Shown piece after piece: positions 1 to 6,979 of a stretch of 18,497 bases of DNA. The stretch is from contig JAATVP010000119.1 of the NCBI GenBank assembly GCA_014523625.1, positions 1 through 18,497 of the forward strand, written 5' to 3'. Made by a program: the position numbers and the translations under genes. The stretch's first letter is position 1. Each line of letters begins with the position of its first letter. The DNA comes from Nitrososphaerales archaeon TH5896. GTDB taxonomy: Archaea; Thermoproteota; Nitrososphaeria; Nitrososphaerales; Nitrososphaeraceae. The notes beneath the pieces are model-generated. The model saw only the letters and a program-made list of their open reading frames with translations. It was not told where the DNA came from and did not search any database.

Positions 1-44
1 AATTCCTTTAATGTTACTGATGTTACTGATAGTGAAAACCTTTC

Positions 45-899
45 ATGTCTACTTTTTTGAAACGAATAATGAGGAACAATCTTGATGAATCCGAGGTTTC
101 CAAGCTCACTTCTTCCTTTGATACGATAGGTGGTATAGTGATCTTGAGAATCCCTGAGGCATTGGTCGATAAAAGGCATATGATAGGGTCTGCAATTTTG
201 GACAATATCAAATCAGCTAGGTCGGTCTATATGCAAACTTCTCCTATTGCCGGTGATCATAGAACGAGGAAATTGGAATTGATTGCAGGAGATGATAATC
301 CGGTCACCTTCTACAAGGAATTTGGCTGTCGATTTAAGGTTGATGTAGAACAGACCTACTTTTCGCCTAGGCTTTCTACAGAGAGATTCAGGATTGCAAA
401 CCTTACTTCTGAAAATGAAGTCGTGACCAACATGTTCGCCGGAGTAGGAACATTTTCAATAATCATCTGCAAGTTTCGAAATGTAAGAAAGGTTTACAAT
501 GTGGATATTAACCGAACTGCTCACGAACTCTCGGTATTCAATTCTAGTTTGAATAGAATGGAAGAGAAAATCGAGTGCCTATGCGGGGATGCAAAGGAGT
601 TAGTGAACTCTCACATTAGTGGGAAATCCAATAGGGTGTTGATGCCTCTTCCCGAAAAGGCAAGATACTTTGTCAAAGACGCAATAAACAGTTTGAAGGA
701 AGGACATGGCATAATTCATTATTTTTTACATGTAAGAGCTGATTCCAAGAAATCGGCCTTGAAAATTGGTAGGTCTGAGACTGAAGACGCCTTCGGTGAA
801 TACCCACACGACATAAAATACTTGCACGTAGTGAGGGAGGTAGGGCCATGCTTCTTCCAATTGGTTTCAGATGTCCTGATCAGAAGGGGAATTCAATAG
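45..899 (+). CDS. trm5: tRNA (guanine37-N1) methyltransferase, Trm5/Met-10+ family
   Basis: Cytosolic SAM-dependent methyltransferase predicted to make m1G at position 37 of tRNA, next to the anticodon, where it prevents frameshifting. The 284-residue protein has the Trm5 core: SFDTIGGIVILRIP at ~24-37, SPRLSTER at 107-114 (tRNA/SAM-contacting Arg), the SAM loop MFAGVGTFSI at 130-139, the acidic NVDIN motif at ~152-156, and MPLPEKA at 200-206, where many Trm5 enzymes have NLPxxA. From memory, Methanocaldococcus Trm5b is ~336 residues with an N-terminal D1 domain; this protein begins directly at the second domain. A stop at 33-35 is in frame upstream, so ATG 45 is the longest start. It is convergent with the next gene, 10 bp away. 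Family assignment is firm; m1G37 specificity is inferred. Confidence 0.87.
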   Translation: MSTFLKRIMRNNLDESEVSKLTSSFDTIGGIVILRIPEALVDKRHMIGSAILDNIKSARSVYMQTSPIAGDHRTRKLELIAGDDNPVTFYKEFGCRFKVDVEQTYFSPRLSTERFRIANLTSENEVVTNMFAGVGTFSIIICKFRNVRKVYNVDINRTAHELSVFNSSLNRMEEKIECLCGDAKELVNSHISGKSNRVLMPLPEKARYFVKDAINSLKEGHGIIHYFLHVRADSKKSALKIGRSETEDAFGEYPHDIKYLHVVREVGPCFFQLVSDVLIRRGIQ

Positions 900-909
900 T
901 TCAACATAT

Positions 910-1146
910 TCACTGCCTGTCTGTTTTTCCTTCTTCGGCACTTTCCAGTGAGACTGCGGTCGCCATAGTGTATCCCATCCAAGCTATGACGCCAACTATC
1001 GCCGCGACAAAAAAGAGTAACGTGAGCTTGAGCACCAAAATGTCATAACTAGAGAAAAGCAATAGGTAAGTATAGAAAATAAATCCTATCAAAGAGATCA
1101 ACAGAATAAGTACTCCTAATCGATGTGAAGTCGACAACTTTTTCAT
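910..1146 (-). CDS. small two-helix membrane protein
   Basis: A 78-residue protein of unrecognised function. From ATG 1146 it starts MKKLSTSH, then has two hydrophobic segments (about residues 10-32 and 38-62) joined by a short polar turn, and ends in a charged tail (SAEEGKTDRQ). This predicts a helical hairpin in the cytoplasmic membrane. A GTG at 1164 would add six residues, but a TATA-like element at 1173-1179 lies ~30 nt upstream of ATG 1146, which fits a leaderless start there. The second helix holds a GWMGYTMA-like motif (here AWMGYTMA) that may be conserved. It follows the acetyltransferase gene on the same strand but appears to have its own promoter. Confidence 0.6.
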   Translation of the reverse strand: MKKLSTSHRLGVLILLISLIGFIFYTYLLLFSSYDILVLKLTLLFFVAAIVGVIAWMGYTMATAVSLESAEEGKTDRQ

Positions 1147-1192
1147 ACCTATGACGTCGCTCACTCAGGGCTTAATTTACTTTTCATCAGAT

Positions 1193-1690
1193 TCAGTCCA
1201 ATTCCAATGCCATGAGGAAGGCATCTTCTCCATCACGATAATAAGATCTTAGCCTAGATTTTTTAAAAAAACCTAATCTTTCGTACATGTTTACCGCACT
1301 CTCATTACTAACACGCACTTCAAGGTATATTTCGTCGCCTCTTCGGCTTATCACCCCATTGATTCCCTCAAGCATCAGTGCCTTTCCCACACCTTTTCCT
1401 CTATGCTCCTCAAGTACTCCAACGGATACAACGTGTCCCTTCTTTACAAATCCAAGCTTCTTAAAGTTTGAAAAGCCAAACTCAATCTTGCACATAATAT
1501 ATCCAACTACACGTCTGTTCAGCTCTGCAACAACAAAGGATTCGGGCAATTCCTTCAGGATAGATTCAAAGAAATAATCAGAATAGTGTTCCGGCAATGT
1601 CGTTAGGTTTACACCAATCACCTCACCAAGGTCCTCACTTTGACATCGGCGAATGATGTAGTCTCCTACCTGCCGCAGAGCTGATTGCAA
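1193..1690 (-). CDS. Ard1/RimI-type protein N-terminal acetyltransferase (GNAT)
   Basis: GNAT-fold enzyme predicted to acetylate the alpha-amino group of nascent proteins with acetyl-CoA. It resembles Sulfolobus Ard1 along its length: the substrate-loop sequence NLTTLPEHYSDYFF, VGYIMCKIEFGFSNF, then KKGHVVSVGVLEEHRGKGVG, which contains the acetyl-CoA pyrophosphate-binding R/QxxGxG/A loop, then YLEVRVSNESAVNMYERLGF and a YYRDGEDAFLM C terminus. The frame is open to TTG 1732 (179 residues), but a TATA-like element at 1716-1723 lies ~30 nt upstream of TTG 1690. That start gives 165 residues, close to the ~167 of Sulfolobus Ard1, so it is preferred here. Family confidence is high; the start is inferred. 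Confidence 0.85.
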   Translation of the reverse strand: MQSALRQVGDYIIRRCQSEDLGEVIGVNLTTLPEHYSDYFFESILKELPESFVVAELNRRVVGYIMCKIEFGFSNFKKLGFVKKGHVVSVGVLEEHRGKGVGKALMLEGINGVISRRGDEIYLEVRVSNESAVNMYERLGFFKKSRLRSYYRDGEDAFLMALELD

Positions 1691-1715
1691 TTCGTTAATG
1701 TAATCGCTACACAAA

Positions 1716-1723
1716 TTATTTAA
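1716..1723 (-). promoter_or_regulatory. TATA-like box for the acetyltransferase gene
   Basis: On the minus strand this reads TTAAATAA. Its centre is ~30 nt upstream of TTG 1690, the spacing expected for an archaeal promoter serving a near-leaderless mRNA. It argues against the longer TTG 1732 start. Confidence 0.4.
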
Positions 1724-1893
1724 TCTTATCAAATAGCAAATGAGTAAATGAAATTAGACAGGCGTATCTAGAAGTTAGCAAACGGCACAAGTCATCGCTC
1801 TTACGACCAAACTCAATACTATAAGGAACATACAATTTGAAGCTAGGGAAGTAAGATATATCGCGCGCCAGAGAAAAAACCTATTTTCATTTT

Positions 1894-2589
1894 TTATGTG
1901 GACTTGATGATGGAAACCTCTTTTCCAAGGTGCATAATGTTGCTCATGATAATCGATATAACCAAACCGAAAAGAAAGCCGCCTATTGCGTCAGTAACAT
2001 AGTGTTGAATTAACAAGATTCTTGTTAACGCCACAATTAATGGGAAGCCCCAGATCAACCAGCCAGCTATCCTGGACTTTTTATTAAGAGCATAACCCAC
2101 TATGAATGCGAACGCAGTTGAAATCGCAACATGATTAGATGGGTAGGAATAATCCCTTGAGAGAGGAGAAAGAGTGTCTCCTTCTATCACAAATCCCTTA
2201 GATTTATTTGATAAAATGAATGGAGAAGGATAATCAGGGTTGTCCCTAGCTACAATTGGCTTAATATATGTCAAAAGTATGACCGTCAAAAGTATAGTAA
2301 TTAGTAGGATGAGTCCCTGTCTTCTGGTCCTTCTGATTATGCTAAGCACAACAGAGATTACGACTAGGGTCACGACATCTCCAAGGGACGTAACAGCTAT
2401 TGTCAACATGGAAATCAAGTCTGAAGCTGGCGGATTGCCAGACACGTAACGACTGATTGCCTGATCCAGCTCCACAGTCAATTGTGTCGCGACCAACGTA
2501 GTCAGTATGACGAAAAATACTATTATGAAAACGAATTGAGGAGAATTGAGTTTAGGCACCCAAGTGGGCCATAAGTATGCTAAATGCAA
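1894..2589 (-). CDS. PAP2-superfamily membrane phosphatase
   Basis: A 231-residue membrane protein of the phosphatidic-acid-phosphatase type 2 family, which dephosphorylates lipid phosphates or polyprenyl pyrophosphates at the membrane surface. Hydrophobic segments lie near 19-38, 66-85, 92-110, 153-168, 176-194 and 199-217. The motifs are present but altered. Motif 1 (KxxxxxxRP) reads K110 PIVARDNP, with Asn117 where the second basic residue normally sits. Motif 2 (PSGH) is PSNH (150-153). Motif 3 (SRxxxxxHxxxD) is TR190 ILLIQH196 YVTD200 and keeps the catalytic His and Asp. The start is a TTG; TAA is in frame four codons upstream. It is a single-gene unit. The substrate is unknown, and undecaprenyl-pyrophosphatase-like recycling of dolichol carriers is only one possibility. 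Confidence 0.8.
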   Translation of the reverse strand: MHLAYLWPTWVPKLNSPQFVFIIVFFVILTTLVATQLTVELDQAISRYVSGNPPASDLISMLTIAVTSLGDVVTLVVISVVLSIIRRTRRQGLILLITILLTVILLTYIKPIVARDNPDYPSPFILSNKSKGFVIEGDTLSPLSRDYSYPSNHVAISTAFAFIVGYALNKKSRIAGWLIWGFPLIVALTRILLIQHYVTDAIGGFLFGLVISIIMSNIMHLGKEVSIIKST

Positions 2590-2936
2590 AATATGACATT
2601 AAGGATGACGGAAGACCAATCTATTTTTTTCTTTCAAAGTATCGGTATCGAAGAGCCAAAATGGGAAATTAGATCATTTGCGATTCTAGTCTACTGCATT
2701 TTCAATTAGAATAGCTCAAATCTATATTGTTTGATTACTACTACCTCAGTTTTTAAACCTCGAGGACGCGTCTATTGAAATGAATTGGAGCAAGAAATAA
2801 ACAATATCTTTACAATTCATTTTCGGCTAATTTGTTTCGTTGTAGACCATTTCCTAAACGCATTTCATTTTCTAAGCTTTATCTACAGAAATAGATTCAA
2901 GGAAAAATTGTGAGGTGTCTCCGTATACTGGAGTAG
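2590..2936. other. 347-bp intergenic region without a supported gene
   Basis: This AT-rich spacer lies upstream of the PAP2 gene and downstream of the sufS-scaffold pair, both on the minus strand. A run reading AAAAAAATAG on the minus strand (2621-2630) could be the PAP2 promoter. A 38-codon ORF on the plus strand (2593-2709) overlaps that promoter and has no recognisable features. A perfect CCTCGAGG palindrome sits near 2758. No tRNA or clear hairpin terminator was seen. Confidence 0.5.
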
Positions 2937-3365
2937 CTAATAAAGCCTAGAGCCTTCGCGGATCTCCTGAGCGGATTCAGGATCCTTCGAAGCATAGTAT
3001 TCCACCATACTCATTTTGAGAACTTTCAAAGAGAGCAACGCGCACTTTATTCTTGCTGGCCCTAGATTTACTAGGCCGATATTTTCGAGAATGTCGTCTT
3101 TACCTAATTCTTTAACAGATGTTAGAGGCTTGTTCATCACCATTTCAGTGAGCATTGATGCACTAGCCTGACTTATTGCACAACCCCTTCCCTCGAATTT
3201 GATGTCCTTGACGATATTATCTTCAACCTTTAAATGAATATCAATTTCGTCTCCGCAAAGGGGATTGCTATCATGAAAGCTTACATCGGCATCAGAAATC
3301 CTCCCCTTATTTCTAGGATTCCTATAATGATCAAGTATTATCTCTCTGTAAATATCCTCACTCAA
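2937..3365 (-). CDS. IscU/SufU-type Fe-S cluster scaffold protein
   Basis: Cytosolic scaffold on which [2Fe-2S] or [4Fe-4S] clusters are built or through which sulfur is relayed from a cysteine desulfurase. The 142-residue protein has all expected ligands: C37 in NPLCGDEI with D39, C62 in GRGCAIS, and C108 in RIKCALL. The basic residue before the third Cys and the MSEDIYREIILDHYRNPRN start resemble SufU more than classical IscU. It starts with TTG; the TTGA overlap with the sufS stop (3362-3365) indicates translational coupling, so scaffold and desulfurase should be made together. No other suf or isc genes are in the window. Confidence 0.9.
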   Translation of the reverse strand: MSEDIYREIILDHYRNPRNKGRISDADVSFHDSNPLCGDEIDIHLKVEDNIVKDIKFEGRGCAISQASASMLTEMVMNKPLTSVKELGKDDILENIGLVNLGPARIKCALLSLKVLKMSMVEYYASKDPESAQEIREGSRLY

Positions 3366-4609
3366 AGTCCAAACAACCTCCGGGCACTTTGTAATGCGTC
3401 AATCAATATATTAACCTCATCTTTTGAGTTATAAACGTAAAAACTTACCCTTGATGTAGCAGAAACATCTAATCTCTCCATAAGTACCTGGGCACAATGA
3501 TGCCCTGACCTCATCGCGATACCAAAGTCATTTAATATGGTAGCCAAGTCATGTGGATGAATGTCACCCAAATTGAAAGATATGACTGCACCTCTTTCAT
3601 TTACAATGGGTGGACCATATATCGTAATGCCTTGAATCTCATTCATTCTCTCCAAAGCGTATTCAGTAATTTGCATCTCATGTTCTCGAATATTCTCAAA
3701 CCCCAGATCGTTTAGATAATCGATCGCCGCACCAAAGCCTATTACATCTGCAATATTAGGAGTCCCTGCTTCAAATTTGTACGGCAGATCATTAAAGGAA
3801 GTATTCTGCTTATGAACTTCCTTAATCATATCTCCGCCGCCAATGAAAGGTGGCATCTTCTCAAGAAATTCCCTTTTTGCATAGAGAATCCCAACTCCAG
3901 TTGGACCAAGCATTTTGTGGGCAGAAAAAGCCATAAAATCGCAGTCAAGATCTTGAACATCAACTTTCATGTGAGGTACTGACTGAGCTGCATCGATCAT
4001 AATTGGCACATTCACTTCGTGTGCAAGTTTCGTCATTTCCTTTACAGGCAAAATAGTGCCTAGAACGTTAGACATTTGGGAAACCGAAACCAATTTCAGA
4101 TTGGGATCATGAATTTTTTGTGCAAATTCCTCAATATCAATACGCCCTTCATCTCCGACGCCTAGATAATCGAGTGATGCCCCAACCTCTCCAGTAACTA
4201 ACTGCCACGGCACGATATTGCTGTGATGTTCAATTTCGGTTATCAATACCTCATCACTTTTAGTAAGATGCTGGCGAGCCCAACATCTGGCTATCAAATT
4301 TATTGACTCGGTCGCGTTTCTAGTAAAGACAATTTCGTCAGCAGACCTTGCATTAACCAACTTGGCAACCTTCTGGCGAACCTCTTCATATGCAAATGTT
4401 GCCTCCTCCGCCAATTGATGGACTGCTCGATGAATATTTGAATTATAATTCATGTAATAATTGCTAATGGAGTCGATCACAGTTCTAGGCTTTTGTGTAG
4501 TAGCAGCGTTATCGAGATAGATTAGCTTATGACCTCCCTTGATCCTTCTATGAAGGATTGGAAAGTCCTGCCTTATCTTCTCAACATCTATGGTCGAACT
4601 CTGCAACAT
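3362..4609 (-). CDS. sufS: cysteine desulfurase SufS
   Basis: PLP-dependent group II cysteine desulfurase that takes sulfur from L-cysteine as an enzyme persulfide and leaves alanine; it feeds Fe-S cluster assembly. The 415-residue length is normal. Visible landmarks are YLDNAATTQKP (31-41), H129 in the EIEHHSN segment that stacks on PLP, D206 in MIDAAQS, the Schiff-base lysine K232 in SAHKMLGPTG, and the active-site C372 in MRSGHHCAQ. ATG 4609 has a purine-rich AAGGAG-like stretch ~14 nt upstream and a TATA-like box at 4666-4675, so unlike many genes here it seems to have a leader of ~35 nt. It is the first gene of the pair with the scaffold protein and a likely sulfur donor for Fe-S enzymes such as the methylthiotransferase at 13,169. 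Confidence 0.95.
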   Translation of the reverse strand: MLQSSTIDVEKIRQDFPILHRRIKGGHKLIYLDNAATTQKPRTVIDSISNYYMNYNSNIHRAVHQLAEEATFAYEEVRQKVAKLVNARSADEIVFTRNATESINLIARCWARQHLTKSDEVLITEIEHHSNIVPWQLVTGEVGASLDYLGVGDEGRIDIEEFAQKIHDPNLKLVSVSQMSNVLGTILPVKEMTKLAHEVNVPIMIDAAQSVPHMKVDVQDLDCDFMAFSAHKMLGPTGVGILYAKREFLEKMPPFIGGGDMIKEVHKQNTSFNDLPYKFEAGTPNIADVIGFGAAIDYLNDLGFENIREHEMQITEYALERMNEIQGITIYGPPIVNERGAVISFNLGDIHPHDLATILNDFGIAMRSGHHCAQVLMERLDVSATSRVSFYVYNSKDEVNILIDALQSARRLFGL

Positions 4610-4665
4610 ATTACTACTTTTTCTCCTTCGGAGAGTGCCCTCAGATAAGCATTACCTCCTATGTC

Positions 4666-4675
4666 ATATTTAAAT
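4666..4675 (-). promoter_or_regulatory. TATA-like box for sufS
   Basis: ATTTAAATAT on the minus strand, centred ~61 nt upstream of the sufS ATG. Predicted transcription start is near 4644, giving a leader that contains a small hairpin (4622-4634, five-bp stem TCTCC/GGAGA) and an AAGGAG Shine-Dalgarno-like sequence within that hairpin's arm. Confidence 0.4.
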
Positions 4676-4822
4676 GAGAGCGCTCAGGCCTCACATTCCG
4701 ATAATGTAACAAAATTTCGAATTTCCTGCACTAATGCATTCAATATAGTATTCGAGTTTGCCCCTACTCACCGAAGATACTGGTCCTATCTTGAGGTTAT
4801 TTGGCCACCTCTGCTCGGCAAG

Positions 4823-4830
4823 TTTAAATT
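4823..4830 (+). promoter_or_regulatory. TATA-like box for the 4858 zinc protein gene
   Basis: TTTAAATT centred 32 nt upstream of GTG 4858, the same geometry as other near-leaderless genes in this window. It favours the GTG start over ATG 4906. Confidence 0.35.
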
Positions 4831-4857
4831 TGAATATGAAGAAATTTAGAAATCAAC

Positions 4858-5103
4858 GTGACAATTGTCCTTTGGCGAGAACCTTGGCTCAAGCCATTGA
4901 GCGATATGGAAACTGGTACCGAAGTTTGTGCAGTCTGCAAAATGGGCTTTAAAGTCATGGATTTTGTTACATCATGCGAGTTCTGTTCCATTGGCGTGAT
5001 CCACGATGAATGCGCACGCAAACACATTCTTCACGAACATAAGGCGTTATTGGATAAAAAGGTAGCGTTACATAGAGATAGGAGACTACATGACTACCAG
5101 TAA
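4858..5103 (+). CDS. small Cys/His-rich zinc-binding protein
   Basis: An 81-residue protein with no family I can name. It has C24-x2-C27, C40-x2-C43, then H49-x2-C52 and H56/H59/H61, followed by a basic tail rich in Lys, Arg and His. The C2-C2-HxxC order looks like a treble-clef or cross-brace zinc domain of the kind used in protein or nucleic-acid binding. The start could be GTG 4858 (favoured by the TATA-like box) or ATG 4906, which gives 65 residues and begins METGTEVCAVC; the intervening segment is Trp-rich and unusual, so the short form remains possible. It is convergent with the ABC ATPase gene, only 6 bp between stops. Confidence 0.7.
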   Translation: MTIVLWREPWLKPLSDMETGTEVCAVCKMGFKVMDFVTSCEFCSIGVIHDECARKHILHEHKALLDKKVALHRDRRLHDYQ

Positions 5104-5109
5104 GGCAGA

Positions 5110-6126
5110 TTAGTTATTCGTACCTTCAAGGTCTAACTCTTTGTATAACCAGCACTTTACGTAACCTGTTTTAGTTTTGAACAGAGGGGGGTCCTGTAAG
5201 CATACTTCCATTGCATGAGGACATCTATCGTAAAATCTACATCCCTTTAGCTCCGAGGCCAAGTCAGGAGGATTCCCCTTAATAGATTCAATTTTGGTGT
5301 AGGTGTCCTGAATTTTGGGGATAGCCTTAATCAAAGCCTGAGTATAAGGATGCCTCGGATTAACAAGCAGTTCAGATGATGAAGCCAGTTCTACAATCTG
5401 CCCTGCATACATAATCGCTATCTTGTCGGCGATCTCCGATATCAGAGAAATATCGTGGGTTATCATTACGATGTTCATGTTTCTTTCGGCTTTGAGTTTC
5501 TTTAGTAAGTTCATTATTTGTGCTTGGACAAGGACGTCTAATGCAGTAGTAGGTTCGTCTGCAATGAGAATAAGGGGTTGTAATAGGAGAGCCATGGTTA
5601 TAACAACGCGTTGCTTCATCCCTCCACTTAACTCGTGAGGATATCTGTTGGCAACCGATTTGTCAAGCCCAACATCCGTAAGCGCCTGATTAATGAATTG
5701 TTCATAATCACCTTTGATCTTGTGCTCTTGCATAAGTTCACGCAACTGTTCGGAGATTCTGTAAACAGGATCCAAACTATTCATGGCGCCCTGGAAAATT
5801 ACTGCAATTTTTTTCCATCGCATTTCACGATTAAAATTACTCTCCGAAAAATCGAGAACATTTTTTCCATTAACGTATATTTTTCCCCTTAATATTTTAC
5901 CAGGAGAATTTACCGAACGTATGATCGCGGCCCCTAAAGTACTCTTACCAGAGGCAGACTCACCGACAATACCTATCGATTCATTGCCGCTTATTTCAAA
6001 AGAAATATCATCGACCGCTCTAACCTTACCCCGATTGGTAAAATAGTAAACCTGAAGGTCTTTTACTTTTAATCTAGAATCATCAGGGTGCGGTGAGTCG
6101 TTCGATTTGGACATGCTTTTTGACAA
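5110..6126 (-). CDS. oligopeptide/dipeptide-type ABC transporter ATPase (OppD/DppD-like)
   Basis: ATP-binding subunit of a peptide/nickel-type ABC importer, acting on the cytoplasmic membrane face. In order: Walker A GESASGKS (55-62), Q-loop with F111-Q112, signature LSGGMKQR (166-173), Walker B LILIADEP (185-192) with E191, D-loop TTALD, and H-loop H224. The C-terminal Oligo_HPY extension includes GNPPDLA and the CRFYDRCPHAMEVC cysteine cluster, typical of OppD/DppD rather than other ABC families. Start is TTG 6126 or ATG 6114 (MSKSNDSPHP). Normally this subunit is encoded with two permeases, an OppF partner and a binding protein; none is adjacent, so the partners must lie elsewhere. Substrate cannot be told. 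Confidence 0.88.
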   Translation of the reverse strand: MSKSMSKSNDSPHPDDSRLKVKDLQVYYFTNRGKVRAVDDISFEISGNESIGIVGESASGKSTLGAAIIRSVNSPGKILRGKIYVNGKNVLDFSESNFNREMRWKKIAVIFQGAMNSLDPVYRISEQLRELMQEHKIKGDYEQFINQALTDVGLDKSVANRYPHELSGGMKQRVVITMALLLQPLILIADEPTTALDVLVQAQIMNLLKKLKAERNMNIVMITHDISLISEIADKIAIMYAGQIVELASSSELLVNPRHPYTQALIKAIPKIQDTYTKIESIKGNPPDLASELKGCRFYDRCPHAMEVCLQDPPLFKTKTGYVKCWLYKELDLEGTNN

Positions 6127-6438
6127 TTAATAATACAATGGGTCAGTGCCATATGAACCGTACAACCTTCTTTTAACTACTTAAAATCATATAGAGCGGT
6201 AAATCTCGCCACGTTCCATTATACGAGATGACGGCGTTGTTTCGCTGTGGAATAAACAAACTGCATATAGGTTGAGCAATAAGTCCAAGTTCAATGGACA
6301 CAAGATTAAAGGATGGCTGGCATGTACGTGTCTTTGACAACGCAGTACACAGTGCAGTGCACCTTCAAAGGGGGCTTCGTCAGAGATTACATTGCCAACA
6401 GGTTATATTACAGAAATGATAATTAACCAAAGTTTCCG
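6127..6438. other. 312-bp divergent intergenic region
   Basis: This spacer separates the divergently transcribed ABC ATPase and the 6439 gene. It holds the TATA-like box GTTATATTA (about 6402-6410) for the rightward gene, and weak AT-rich candidates for the leftward one. A 37-codon ORF (6313-6426, plus) lies inside and overlaps the rightward TATA box; it is probably not a gene. No RNA gene was recognised. Confidence 0.45.
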
Positions 6439-6960
6439 TTGAAAACTCCTATTTGCACGTTTGATGCAAAGACCGGCATCCTTTGTTCGAAGTGTGATGC
6501 GAAGCTAACTTCAGGTCAGCTAAACCAAGCAGCCGTGTACTCCTCTATCAAACTTGCAAAATTGGCAGAGAAGGACCAAGAGATCAGCAAATTTACATTA
6601 ATTGGTTCTCATAAAGTTGATGATGATTACATTCTCTTCTTGAGAACTTCGGATATTATTACTATAAGAAGTAACCCATCTATCGCCAAAAAATTTGAAG
6701 GAGAATTCAATGCTAATATTTGGTTTGTAGAAGCAGAAGGTACAGATAGGAGATTTATGGAAAACTTATTTTACCCTCAACGAATCTTGAATATGAATCT
6801 AATTTGGTTACCTGATGGTAATAAATTAACTAGGGTAATAGTCAGTCAAGGGTCGGCGAATAGGTCAAATTTCCCTATTGATGTTGAAAAAATCAGGAAG
6901 GTTGCTAGGGCAGTTAAGAATATTGATCTCATAGTGGAATTTGAAACTCAGTCAAATTAA
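6439..6960 (+). CDS. conserved archaeal Cys-motif protein, possibly KH/NusA-like RNA-binding
   Basis: A 173-residue protein with an N-terminal cysteine motif, C6 ... C16-x2-C19 (ICTFDAKTG, LCSKCDAKL), followed by a mixed alpha/beta region. The start resembles archaeal proteins I remember as annotated NusA-like or KH-domain transcription/RNA-binding factors. The canonical KH GxxG loop is not obvious here, so RNA binding is inferred, not seen. The start is TTG 6439, ~33 nt downstream of the TATA-like box near 6402-6410. Its stop is 19 bp upstream of aspS, so the two genes probably share an mRNA, which supports a role in translation or RNA metabolism. Confidence 0.65.
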   Translation: MKTPICTFDAKTGILCSKCDAKLTSGQLNQAAVYSSIKLAKLAEKDQEISKFTLIGSHKVDDDYILFLRTSDIITIRSNPSIAKKFEGEFNANIWFVEAEGTDRRFMENLFYPQRILNMNLIWLPDGNKLTRVIVSQGSANRSNFPIDVEKIRKVARAVKNIDLIVEFETQSN

Positions 6961-6979
6961 TTCAATTTGGGGTTAAACC

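Noticed and set aside
1..60. Open frame ending at TGA 58-60 that could be the C terminus of an upstream gene, and a 9-bp tandem repeat (TGTTACTGA, 12-29).
   Set aside because: Only ~19 codons are visible with no recognisable sequence; it would overlap the Trm5 start. The short repeat has no context.
2593..2709. 38-codon ORF on the plus strand beginning at the PAP2 start region.
   Set aside because: Overlaps the presumed PAP2 promoter, has no motif or promoter of its own; probably chance.
4661..4849. 62-codon ORF between sufS and the zinc protein.
   Set aside because: Overlaps both the sufS TATA box and the next gene's TATA box; composition is not protein-like.
6313..6426. 37-codon ORF upstream of the 6439 gene.
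   Set aside because: Contains the TATA-like box of the 6439 gene and shows no recognisable motif.
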